64,000 nt of DNA from Pelagibacteraceae bacterium AG-325-J13. GTDB lineage: Bacteria; Pseudomonadota; Alphaproteobacteria; Pelagibacterales; Pelagibacteraceae. The notes below the pieces were generated by a model that had not been told where the DNA came from, did no database searches, and worked only from the letters and a program-made list of their open reading frames with translations. The stretch lies in contig QBYL01000001.1 in the NCBI GenBank assembly GCA_003282835.1, positions 124,001 through 188,000 on the forward strand, given 5' to 3'. Below are positions 56,406 through 64,000 of this stretch, piece by piece; the first letter of the stretch is position 1; the number at the start of each line of letters is the position of its first letter. A program made the translations under genes and the position numbers.

Positions 56406-56927
56406 ATGAGCAAAGAAGAAAAAAAAGTAAATAGAAGGGACTTCTTATTTACAGCTAGTTATACAGTTGGTGCAGTCGGGCTAGGAGCCGTAGTATGGCC
56501 ATTAGTCGACCAGATGAATCCTGACAAAGCACAGCAAGCACTTGCTACAACTGAAGTTGATATAAGCCAGGTTGAGCCAGGAAAATCTATTACAGTTTTA
56601 TGGAGAGGCAAGCCAGTATTTTTAAAAAGAAGAACAGAAGACGAAATTGAAGAAGCTAGAGCAGTAAAGATGGACGATTTGCCCGATCCTCAAAGAGATG
56701 AAGATAGGGTAAAGGAAGGTAAAGATGAATGGCTGGTGATGTTAGGTGTATGCACTCATCTTGGATGTGTTCCGCTGAAAAATAAAGGTGATTATAAAGG
56801 TTGGTTTTGTCCATGTCACGGATCTCATTATGACGTTTCGGGCAGGATAAGAAAAGGACCAGCTCCTAAAAATATGGAGATACCTAAATTTGAATTTGTT
56901 GATAATAACACGATTAAAATTGGATAA
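56406..56927 (+). CDS. petA: Ubiquinol-cytochrome c reductase Rieske iron-sulfur subunit
   Basis: 173 aa. Twin-arginine start NRRDFLFTASYTVGAVGLGAVVW acts as membrane anchor. 2Fe-2S ligands in CTHLGCVPL and CPCHGSHYDVSG. Transfers electrons from ubiquinol to cytochrome c1. Six bases before petB. Confidence 0.98.
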   Translation: MSKEEKKVNRRDFLFTASYTVGAVGLGAVVWPLVDQMNPDKAQQALATTEVDISQVEPGKSITVLWRGKPVFLKRRTEDEIEEARAVKMDDLPDPQRDEDRVKEGKDEWLVMLGVCTHLGCVPLKNKGDYKGWFCPCHGSHYDVSGRIRKGPAPKNMEIPKFEFVDNNTIKIG

Positions 56928-56933
56928 AATTAA

Positions 56934-58193
56934 ATGAGTGATCACGAATACACACCTAAATCAAAAGTCGGTAAATGGTTTAACGATCGTCTACCATTAT
57001 TAACTTTAGGTGCACATTTGACTGACTACCCAACTCCTAAGAATTTAAATTATTGGTGGACATTTGGGGGAATTTTAACTTTTTGCCTGATTACTCAAAT
57101 TGTAACTGGAATAGTATTAGCGATGCACTATGTAGCACACGCCGACCTAGCTTTTGCTAGTGTTGAACACATTATGAGAAATGTTAATTATGGATGGTTA
57201 ATTAGATATATACATAGTAACGGTGCTTCGATGTTTTTCCTTGCAGTTTACATTCATATATTTAGATCACTATTTTACGGTTCTTATAAATCGCCAAGAG
57301 AAGTCATCTGGATAATTGGACTAATGATTTATTTATTAATGATGGCCGCAGCGTTCATGGGATATGTTTTACCTTGGGGGCAAATGAGTTTTTGGGGGGC
57401 AACAGTAATTACAAATTTATTCAGTGCTATACCTTTAGTTGGCGAAAGCATCACTACATGGTTATGGGGCGCATACTCAGTGGATAATCCAACACTTAAT
57501 AGATTTTTTAGCTTACATTATTTAATTCCTTTTTTAATTCTAGGACTAGTAGTACTTCATATTTGGGCTTTACATGTTCCTGGTAACAATAATCCTGTAG
57601 GAATTGATATTAAAAAACCATCAAAGGATACAGTTCCTTTTCATCCTTACATAACAATTAAAGACGCTTTTGCTTTACTAATGTTCATGATAATTTTTGC
57701 AGGATTTGTATTTTTTTCTCCGAATGTACTTGGACATTCAGATAATTATATTCCTGCCAATCCTCTTGTAACTCCAGCGCACATAGTTCCTGAATGGTAT
57801 TTGTTACCTTTCTACGCTATTTTGAGATCTGTTCCAGATAAATTGGGAGGAGTTATACTAATGTTTGGATCAATATTTATACTTTTTGTTCTTCCATGGC
57901 TAGACACCTCAAAGGTTAGGTCAGCTGTTTTCAGACCTATCTATAGACAATTTTTTTGGATTTTTGTTTTAGATGTATTGATGCTTGGATATATGGGAGC
58001 AATGCCAGCAGAAGGGATATATTTAGTTTTGGCAAGAGTAGGAACAATTTACTATTTTTTACATTTTTTAGTTGTTTTACCAGTTGTAGGATTTTTAGAA
58101 AAAACTGATCCAATACCTTTAAGTATATCTGAGCCAGTTTTATCAGCTGGAGCTGAGCTATCTCTGGCAAAGAAAGAAAATGGAAAAATTTAG
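56934..58193 (+). CDS. petB: Cytochrome b of the bc1 complex
   Basis: 419 aa, eight helices. Heme ligands in [24 protein letters not shown] and [23 protein letters not shown]. The quinol site [18 protein letters not shown] is intact (PEWY). Single-polypeptide b as in proteobacteria. Overlaps petC by 14 bases. Confidence 0.99.
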   Translation: MSDHEYTPKSKVGKWFNDRLPLLTLGAHLTDYPTPKNLNYWWTFGGILTFCLITQIVTGIVLAMHYVAHADLAFASVEHIMRNVNYGWLIRYIHSNGASMFFLAVYIHIFRSLFYGSYKSPREVIWIIGLMIYLLMMAAAFMGYVLPWGQMSFWGATVITNLFSAIPLVGESITTWLWGAYSVDNPTLNRFFSLHYLIPFLILGLVVLHIWALHVPGNNNPVGIDIKKPSKDTVPFHPYITIKDAFALLMFMIIFAGFVFFSPNVLGHSDNYIPANPLVTPAHIVPEWYLLPFYAILRSVPDKLGGVILMFGSIFILFVLPWLDTSKVRSAVFRPIYRQFFWIFVLDVLMLGYMGAMPAEGIYLVLARVGTIYYFLHFLVVLPVVGFLEKTDPIPLSISEPVLSAGAELSLAKKENGKI

Positions 58194-58962
58194 TTTTTCA
58201 AAGATAATTTGTGTAATTTTAATTTTTTTAATACCTAATATAATTCAGAGCGCTGAACAAACCGATCCTATAAAAGTAAATTGGAGTTTTAAAGGGTTAA
58301 CGGGTAAATTTGATAGAGCTTCTTTACAGCGAGGATTTCAGGTTTATAAGGAGGTTTGTTCCTCATGTCATTCAATGCAATATTTAAGTTACAGAAATTT
58401 AGGAGAACCTGGGGGACCAGAATTTTCTGAAAAAGAGGTAAAAGCCATTGCGGCAAGTATTGAAATTGAAGATGGTCCAGACAGTCAGGGTGAAATGTTC
58501 ACAAGACCTGGTAGACCATCAGATAGATTTAAGAGCCCTTATCCCAATGTCAATGCTTCAATTGCAGCTAATGGTGGAGCATATCCACCTGATATGTCAG
58601 TCTTGGTAAAAGCCAGACCCGGCGGATCAGATTATATCTATTCTGTATTAGTTGGTTACGAAGATCCGCCTGTAGGAATGGTTTTAGATGACGGTGTTTA
58701 TTACAACAAATATATGATTGGAAATAAAATTAAAATGTCCGCACCTTTGGCCGAGGGAATTGTGGAATATGCAGATGGAACTGAAACATCAGTAGAGCAA
58801 ATGGCTAAAGATGTAACAACATTTTTGTCTTGGGCTGCAGAACCTGAACTCGAAGAAAGACATAAGACTGGTGTCAAAGTAATTATTTATTTAGTTCTTT
58901 TAACAATTTTAGTTTATTTAAGTATGAAAAAAATTTGGTCAAGGGTTGACTCTGAAATATAA
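58180..58962 (+). CDS. petC: Cytochrome c1
   Basis: 260 aa. Signal peptide ([22 protein letters not shown]), heme site [23 protein letters not shown] (CxxCH), [25 protein letters not shown], the Met-ligand region and the C-terminal helix [16 protein letters not shown]. The 3' end overlaps convergent ychF by 24 bases, the largest such overlap in the window. Confidence 0.98.
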   Translation: MEKFSFSKIICVILIFLIPNIIQSAEQTDPIKVNWSFKGLTGKFDRASLQRGFQVYKEVCSSCHSMQYLSYRNLGEPGGPEFSEKEVKAIAASIEIEDGPDSQGEMFTRPGRPSDRFKSPYPNVNASIAANGGAYPPDMSVLVKARPGGSDYIYSVLVGYEDPPVGMVLDDGVYYNKYMIGNKIKMSAPLAEGIVEYADGTETSVEQMAKDVTTFLSWAAEPELEERHKTGVKVIIYLVLLTILVYLSMKKIWSRVDSEI

Positions 58963-60009
58963 AACATCTCCATCTTTAACAATATAATCCTTGCCTTCAA
59001 TTCTCAATTTACCATTTTCCTTACATTTTTCAGCACTACCATATTTTATAAATTCCTCACTAGAAACTGCCTCTGCTCTAATAAAGTTTTTCTCAAAGTC
59101 AGTATGTATTACTTTTGCAGCTTTAGGAGCAAGAGTATTTTTTTCAATGGTCCAAGCCCTACTTTCTTCTGGACCAGATGTAAAAAAAGTATCCAGATTC
59201 AAAAGTTCATAACCTTCCTTAATCAATTGATTAAGACCAGTTTTATCAAGACCTATTTCTTTCATAAAATTTTCTCTTTCACTTTTGTCTAGACCCATTA
59301 TTTGGTCTTCTATATCTGCACAAATGATCAAAACTTTTTCATTTTTATACTTTGTTTTGACTTGCTCGGTATATTTATTGCCTTTTGCTAAATCTTCCTC
59401 ACTAACATTGCATACAATGATTTTAGGTTTAATACTTAAAATCCCAATGCTCGATAAAAAATCGATTTCATTTTTATTATCATATGTTTTATCATCTCCC
59501 TTGTTTAATTTATCTAATTTTTTTTCTAATATTTCTATCTCTTCAGTTTTGAGAGACTTTTTTTTATTTTTTTCGAGTTTCTTTTGAATTATGTCGATAT
59601 CAGAAAGGATAATTTCAGTTTTAATTACCTCTAGGTCATTTATAGGATCAATTTTAGAATTAACATGTGTAATTTTATCTGAGTCAAAACATCTAACCAA
59701 ATGAATAATTGCATCTACCTCTCTAATATGTGCAAGAAACTTATTCCCTAAACCTTCTCCTTTAGAAGCGCCTTTTACTAACCCAGCGATATCAACGAAT
59801 GTAATATTTGTATAAATTTTTTTTTTAGATTTTGATAAATCAGATAGTTTATCTAATCTTTTATCAATCACATCGACTATTCCAATATTTGGATCAATTG
59901 TGCAAAAAGGAAAATTTGCTGCTTCTGCATTTTTAGAAGCTGTTAAAGCATTAAATAAAGTAGACTTTCCAACATTTGGAAGTCCAACGATACCACATTT
60001 AAATCCCAT
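58939..60009 (-). CDS. ychF: Ribosome-associated GTPase/ATPase YchF
   Basis: 356 aa. [25 protein letters not shown] (P-loop), [31 protein letters not shown] (switch, G3) and the C-terminal TGS domain ([40 protein letters not shown]). An Obg-family protein that prefers ATP. Follows pth, with an 11-base overlap, as in most proteobacteria. Confidence 0.96.
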   Translation of the reverse strand: MGFKCGIVGLPNVGKSTLFNALTASKNAEAANFPFCTIDPNIGIVDVIDKRLDKLSDLSKSKKKIYTNITFVDIAGLVKGASKGEGLGNKFLAHIREVDAIIHLVRCFDSDKITHVNSKIDPINDLEVIKTEIILSDIDIIQKKLEKNKKKSLKTEEIEILEKKLDKLNKGDDKTYDNKNEIDFLSSIGILSIKPKIIVCNVSEEDLAKGNKYTEQVKTKYKNEKVLIICADIEDQIMGLDKSERENFMKEIGLDKTGLNQLIKEGYELLNLDTFFTSGPEESRAWTIEKNTLAPKAAKVIHTDFEKNFIRAEAVSSEEFIKYGSAEKCKENGKLRIEGKDYIVKDGDVLYFRVNP

Positions 60010-60571
60010 TTAAATTTTGATTAACTTTACTTGAGAATAGATCTATCTTTTTATCTATAAGTGTAGGAATGAGTTTTACAATACTGTCCGTAATTTCTTT
60101 TATTTTCTCTTCTTCATCTTCTTTAAAATCTTCCAAAACATGATTATTAACTTTTTTCTTTTGTTTAGGGTGGCCTATTCCAATACGAACTCTTGAATAA
60201 TCTTTACCAATAAATTTATCTATAGAATCAATTCCATTATGACCTGCACTACTTCCACCAAACTTAGCTTTAATTTTTCCAAAATCAATATCCATATCAT
60301 CATGAAAAACAAACACATCTTTTGCTTCAATTTTAAAGTAGTCAATAAGTTCTTTTATAGCTGTCCCTGAATTATTCATGAATGTTAACGGTTTAATAGC
60401 ATATATTTTTTTTGATTCTATATTTCCTGTAGTGAGTAAACCTTTGAATTTTGGCTTTTGCTTAGATAGTTTGAAATGGGTATTTATGGCGTCAATAATT
60501 TTGAAACCTATGTTATGTCGAGTATTCGTGTAATTTGACCCTGGATTTCCCAATCCGACAAGTAAAAGCAT
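59999..60571 (-). CDS. pth: Peptidyl-tRNA hydrolase
   Basis: Frees tRNA from dropped peptidyl-tRNA. 190 aa. LLVGLGNPGSNYTNTRHNIGFK (with catalytic His), KPLTFMNNSGTAI, VFHDDMDIDFGKIKAKFGGSSAGHNGIDSI. Five bases after rplY in the order prs-rplY-pth-ychF. Confidence 0.97.
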   Translation of the reverse strand: MLLLVGLGNPGSNYTNTRHNIGFKIIDAINTHFKLSKQKPKFKGLLTTGNIESKKIYAIKPLTFMNNSGTAIKELIDYFKIEAKDVFVFHDDMDIDFGKIKAKFGGSSAGHNGIDSIDKFIGKDYSRVRIGIGHPKQKKKVNNHVLEDFKEDEEEKIKEITDSIVKLIPTLIDKKIDLFSSKVNQNLNGI

Positions 60572-60576
60572 TTTAA

Positions 60577-61329
60577 TTATTTTTTCTCAGGAGTTTTCTT
60601 TTCAGCAGGTTTTTTATCATCTGTTTTTTTATCTCCAGCTGCAGCTTCTTTTCCTTTTTCATCTTTTTTAGCTGTTTCACCATCTTTAGCTGAAGCATCT
60701 GTGCCATCAGCCGGTACCTCACCCTCAGCGCCTTCAACAGTTTCCTCAGCAGGTTTTTCAGGTTCTTTAATAATTGTTGGAGCTGCTACAGTTGCTATTA
60801 CAAAATCTCTATCAGTAATTGTAGGAGCAACATTTTCTGGTAACTTAACAGAGGAAATTTTTAAACTTGTTCCAATGTCAGTTCCTTTAAGATCTATAAT
60901 AATATCACCTGGTATATTTTCAGCAGGACATTTTAGTTCTACAGCTCTTCTCACTATATTTAGAACGCCACCTCTTTTAAGTCCTGGCGACTCAGGGTGA
61001 TTTATAAATTTAACAGGAATCTCTAAAATAATTTTTTTACCGGCTACGACTCTCATGAAGTCGATATGAATTGGTTCTTCAGAAACGACATGGTATGCTA
61101 CTTCTCTAGGTAAAACTTTCTCTTTTTTTCCTTCTATTTCTAAATCTAAAACTTTAGATAGAAAGTTGTCAGAAGAAATTATGTCTCTGATGGCTTTTTT
61201 TTCTATTGAAATTTTTTGATTTGGATTTTCTCCACCATATAAAATTGCAGGTATTAATCCCTGTGACCTCAATTTATTGTTAGAGCCAGTAGTATTACTC
61301 TCTCTTATAGTTGCTTTTAAGTTACTCAT
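60577..61329 (-). CDS. rplY: Large ribosomal subunit protein bL25 (CTC family)
   Basis: Binds 5S rRNA. Start moved to ATG 61329 (250 aa): MSNLKATIRESNTTGSNNKLRSQGLIPAILYGG is the family start, while the track adds 11 unrelated residues. L25 domain to about 95, then the TL5/CTC beta domain (IPVKFINHPESPGLKRGGVLN). The last ~65 residues are Lys/Glu/Ala/Pro-rich low complexity (EKPAEETVEGAEGEVPAD ... KKTPEKK), a tail longer than in most bL25. Confidence 0.94.
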   Translation of the reverse strand: MSNLKATIRESNTTGSNNKLRSQGLIPAILYGGENPNQKISIEKKAIRDIISSDNFLSKVLDLEIEGKKEKVLPREVAYHVVSEEPIHIDFMRVVAGKKIILEIPVKFINHPESPGLKRGGVLNIVRRAVELKCPAENIPGDIIIDLKGTDIGTSLKISSVKLPENVAPTITDRDFVIATVAAPTIIKEPEKPAEETVEGAEGEVPADGTDASAKDGETAKKDEKGKEAAAGDKKTDDKKPAEKKTPEKK

Positions 61330-61382
61330 AATTTTATTAATTGAAAACGCTATATAACTCAACTGATTTAATAAAACAAGTA

Positions 61383-62315
61383 TTAATTAAATAAATCTGA
61401 GACGGAGTTAGAATTTGCTATTCTTTTAATCGCTTCTGACATAAGCGAGGAGATGGATAAGACCTCAATTTTATTGTTGTTTTTTATCTTACTAGAGTTG
61501 TTAATGGTGTCTGTAATAATAAGCTTTTTAATTTTCGACATTTTAATTTTATTTACTGCATCACCACTTAAGACAGCATGTGTGATAAATACAAAAACTT
61601 CATTTGCCCCACTTTTTTTTAAGGCATCAACTGCATTAACAATTGTACCGCCACTATCTATTATATCATCTACTATAATACATGTTTTATTTTTTACATC
61701 TCCAATTATATTCATTACTTGGGATTTGCCTGGAGCAGGTCTTCTCTTATCTATAATTGCTAAGTCTGCTTTTATTTTTGTTGCCAAACCTCTTGTTCTC
61801 TGAACCCCCCCAACATCTGGCGAGACACAAACTAAATTTTTATTTTTTAATTTTTTTTTAATATATTTTGCGAATAGAGGTGTTGTGAACAAGTTATCGA
61901 CCGGCATATCAAAAAAACCTTGAATTTGTCCAGCATGTAAATCGACAGTTAAAACTCTATTAGCACCTGCATTAGTAATTAAATTAGCAACAACTTTTGC
62001 AGAAATAGATGTTCTTGGTGCTACTTTTCTATCTTGTCTTGCATAACCAAAATACGGAATCACTGCTGTTACATTTTTTGCAGAAGATCTTTTTAATGCA
62101 TCTATTACTAATAAAAGTTCCATTAAATTATCATTCGCAGGATTAGAAGTAGATTGAATTACGAAAACACTATTTCCTCTTATGTTTTCATTTATTTCTA
62201 TGTAGATTTCACCATCAGCAAATCTTCTTATATTAGTATTAACTAATTTAAGTTTTAATTTTTTAGAAATATCTTTGCTTAATTTAATGTTGCTAGTTCC
62301 AGATAAAATTTTCAT
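61383..62315 (-). CDS. prs: Ribose-phosphate pyrophosphokinase
   Basis: Makes PRPP for purine, pyrimidine and histidine synthesis (purD and hisG here). 310 aa. FVIQSTSNPANDNLMELLL, PYFGYARQDRKVAPRTSISAKVVANL, VDLHAGQIQGFFDMPVDNL and PRPP loop CIIVDDIIDSGGTIVNAVDAL. No Shine-Dalgarno precedes the ATG; a good promoter ends about 12 bases upstream. Confidence 0.98.
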   Translation of the reverse strand: MKILSGTSNIKLSKDISKKLKLKLVNTNIRRFADGEIYIEINENIRGNSVFVIQSTSNPANDNLMELLLVIDALKRSSAKNVTAVIPYFGYARQDRKVAPRTSISAKVVANLITNAGANRVLTVDLHAGQIQGFFDMPVDNLFTTPLFAKYIKKKLKNKNLVCVSPDVGGVQRTRGLATKIKADLAIIDKRRPAPGKSQVMNIIGDVKNKTCIIVDDIIDSGGTIVNAVDALKKSGANEVFVFITHAVLSGDAVNKIKMSKIKKLIITDTINNSSKIKNNNKIEVLSISSLMSEAIKRIANSNSVSDLFN

Positions 62316-62327
62316 GAAATGTAATTA

Positions 62328-62356
62328 TTTATACAGTTATTTTTAAATGTTTTCAA
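62328..62356 (-). promoter_or_regulatory. Promoter of prs-rplY-pth-ychF
   Basis: Minus-strand TTGAAA (62356-62351), 17 nt, TATAAA (62333-62328): five of six at both boxes and ideal spacing. The predicted start is about six bases before the prs ATG, giving a nearly leaderless mRNA. Confidence 0.6.
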
Positions 62357-62391
62357 ACCAAATCCATTTTTATGTTGTTTAAGATTTATAC

Positions 62392-62427
62392 GTTAAAGAG
62401 CTTTAACAATTATTAATATAATAATTA
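62392..62427. other. Two adjacent palindromes in the prs-pgeF spacer
   Basis: GTTAAAG-AG-CTTTAAC (62392-62407) is followed directly by AATTATTA-ATA-TAATAATT (62408-62426). The first could be the end of the pgeF/MidA transcript or an operator upstream of the prs promoter. Both are AT-rich and there is no U-run, so a terminator role is weak. Confidence 0.3.
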
Positions 62428-62460
62428 ATTTTGGCTAAACTTTGACATTTTTCGAATTAT

Positions 62461-63219
62461 TTAAGAAATTAGACTTATCACAGAAATACATCTTCCATAA
62501 TCTTTTTCTTGTGATTTTTGAGATCTTCTATAGCTAAAAAAATTACTCTTTTCCTTAAAGGTATCACGATCAACATGATCGACTCTAATATTAAGTTTTG
62601 TAAGCTTGTCATTAACAAATTTTCTTAAATTAAATAATTTCTTAATACTGCCTTTTTTTGAAAAATATATTCTATTTTTTTTTGATTTTAACATAAATTT
62701 TTTATAGAAATCTTCATCTACTTCGTAACTTTTTTTCCCAATACAGGGCCCTATACTTGCAAAGATTTTATTCTTTGAATTTAGCTTTCTAAATTTTTTA
62801 ATTGTATTTTCTACTATTCCAGATAGAGCTCCCTTCCATCCAGCATGAATACATCCAATTATTTGATTCTTGATATCATAGAGAATGATCGGAACACAGT
62901 CTGCAGTTACAACTCCCAAAGAAACATCTTTCTCCTTAGTAATTAAAGCATCTGAGTTAAATCTTTTTAAATTTTTATTTCTTTTATTGATTATAATTGC
63001 TTTATTACTATGTGTTTGATGCATTAAGAATAATTTTTTAAGATTTATTTTCATTTTTTTTGAAACTAAATCTAAATTATTGTAAACATTTTTTTTCTTG
63101 TCTTTAGACCCTTTTCCACAGTTAAGACTTTGATAAATTCCTTTTGAAAATCCTCCTTTTCTAGAAAAAAAACAATGCTTAATGTTTTTAAATTCTTTAA
63201 ATTTTCTTGAGTAATACAT
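62461..63219 (-). CDS. pgeF: PgeF/YfiH-family multicopper-oxidase-like purine nucleoside phosphorylase
   Basis: 252 aa. HCFSRKGGFSKGIYQSLNCG, LMHQTHSNKAI, VTADCVPIIL and IGCIHAGWKGALSGIVENTIKKF (His/Cys zinc site) define the family, once called laccase-domain. Members have purine nucleoside phosphorylase/adenosine deaminase activity or edit peptidoglycan precursors. Abuts the MidA-family gene upstream (1-base overlap). Confidence 0.92.
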   Translation of the reverse strand: MYYSRKFKEFKNIKHCFFSRKGGFSKGIYQSLNCGKGSKDKKKNVYNNLDLVSKKMKINLKKLFLMHQTHSNKAIIINKRNKNLKRFNSDALITKEKDVSLGVVTADCVPIILYDIKNQIIGCIHAGWKGALSGIVENTIKKFRKLNSKNKIFASIGPCIGKKSYEVDEDFYKKFMLKSKKNRIYFSKKGSIKKLFNLRKFVNDKLTKLNIRVDHVDRDTFKEKSNFFSYRRSQKSQEKDYGRCISVISLIS

Positions 63220-64000
63220 TATTCAAATCCTAAAAAGTTATCTTTTTTAGCTTTATATGTGAAAATAACCTTAAATAAATTACCCATCAATTTCTTGTCT
63301 AATAGTCTTCTTAATCTTAAATATAGATTAGACTGATCTTTGAAACTCATTTTTTGACTTAAATTATTAGCCCTCTCTATAATTCCCATTCTTTCCAAAA
63401 AAAATTTTTGAGTGACAATCTTTTTTACCTTTAAACTATTTTTAATAAAATATTCATTTAAAAGATTGAAATTAACTAATGAAGTTATATCAGCTTTGCC
63501 TAAATTATGTAACGGGTTATTTTTTTTATGATTTAAAAGTGATTGTAATGTGTTTCTATTTGCAGGTATTAAATATCCATAATCAATTAACAAAAGACCA
63601 CCCCCAAGCTTAGATATCTTTTTAATTATTTTTTCTAGCTCATAAAATCCCAACTTTGGGTATTCAATAAACTTTAGATTTTTTAAAACTTTAAATTTTT
63701 TAATCTGCAAAATATCTTTTTTAGTAGCTTTTTTGTATATTTCATCGATTTTATTTTTCTTATTAAGTGAAAAATGTTTTTCCATGAAAATATTTTTTTT
63801 TTGAGAAAATTGCTTAACTGGTATTGCGTCAAAAAACTCATTACCAAAAAAAATAACAGGTCCTTTTTTTAAACTAGTAAAATTTTTTATCCATTTAACC
63901 TTTGAATTATTTATTTTTTTTTTTTGTAAATTCTTTAATAAATTGCTTTTCTCATATAAATAAATATTGGTAGATTTATTAAACAAAGGAAATTTTTGAA
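63219..64000 (-). CDS. SAM-dependent methyltransferase, MidA/NDUFAF7 family (cut by window end)
   Basis: The track starts it at TTG 63986, but the frame stays open to base 64000 (QKFPLFNKSTNIYLYEKSNLL), so the true start lies outside. Seen here is about the C-terminal two thirds: IYLYEKSNLLKNLQ, PVIFFGNEFFDAIPVKQF (NEFFDALP motif), LLIDYGYLIPANRNTLQSLLNHK and the Q/H-rich GKADITSLVNF. In mitochondria the family methylates a complex I subunit; the bacterial target is not settled. Confidence 0.9.
   Translation of the reverse strand, partial: QKFPLFNKSTNIYLYEKSNLLKNLQKKKINNSKVKWIKNFTSLKKGPVIFFGNEFFDAIPVKQFSQKKNIFMEKHFSLNKKNKIDEIYKKATKKDILQIKKFKVLKNLKFIEYPKLGFYELEKIIKKISKLGGGLLLIDYGYLIPANRNTLQSLLNHKKNNPLHNLGKADITSLVNFNLLNEYFIKNSLKVKKIVTQKFFLERMGIIERANNLSQKMSFKDQSNLYLRLRRLLDKKLMGNLFKVIFTYKAKKDNFLGFE

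Overview
The window is a gene-dense, strongly AT-rich stretch of bacterial chromosome that reads as a SAR11-clade alphaproteobacterium (Candidatus Pelagibacter or a close relative). The grounds are these. A tandem glycine riboswitch sits in front of malate synthase G. There is a carotenoid/retinal cluster (crtI-crtB-crtY-blh). The F0 ATP synthase operon is separated from F1 and carries b and b' genes. CcrM, DUF2093, DUF1289 and BamF-like proteins are typical of alphaproteobacteria. The tRNA-His lacks an encoded G-1 and has A73 instead of C73. Many neighbouring genes overlap or are a few bases apart. The assignment is inference from content; no database search was possible.

Layout: 1-2.4 kb holds the 5' part of glcB (minus, cut by the window edge) with its riboswitch, then accA and a cold-shock gene. 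2.6-5.7 kb is tRNA-His, hisS (frame broken at an A9 run), hisZ and hisG. 5.7-7.7 kb is groES-groEL on minus, under a sigma32-like promoter. 7.8-14.3 kb is a plus-strand run: HAD phosphatase, ribF, ileS, lspA, BamF-like lipoprotein, pgi. 14.3-22.0 kb is mostly minus: rsmD and purD, then a lipid A/Kdo block (lpxL, lpxK, waaA, msbA) and ubiA. 22-26 kb holds small conserved proteins, a quinone oxidoreductase, pirin, HAD dehalogenase, CDGSH protein and rsmE. 26.3-31.8 kb is the aa3-type cytochrome oxidase operon (coxB, coxA, ctaB, a 36-aa ORF missed by the ORF track, ctaG, coxC, SURF1), followed by thrC and a peroxiredoxin.

33.6-46.1 kb is an almost unbroken minus-strand series. In transcription order it is a DciA-like gene, a DsbA-like gene, smc, atpI-B-E-F'-F, crtI-crtB-crtY-blh, ispH, thrB, rnhA. 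46.1-53.2 kb has mutY, a flavin monooxygenase, ccrM, rnhB, a uracil-DNA glycosylase, a TPR protein and ispE. 53.2-64 kb has tRNA-Gln-cca, greA, hemF, trmL, the bc1 operon (petABC), ychF-pth-rplY-prs, pgeF and a MidA-family methyltransferase cut by the window end.

Functionally the window combines a respiratory chain (bc1 and aa3 oxidase), the proton channel of ATP synthase, and synthesis of retinal, the chromophore of light-driven proton pumps. No rhodopsin gene is present here. I found no mobile element, CRISPR array or defence island. The points most worth a second look are a short SMC with no visible hinge domain, hisS broken at A9, a GANTC-containing perfect inverted repeat in front of ccrM, two tRNA genes abutting the start codons of tRNA-related enzymes, a membrane-tailed AccA, a family-4-type uracil-DNA glycosylase lacking its Fe-S cysteines, and convergent gene pairs whose coding ends abut or overlap at every junction.
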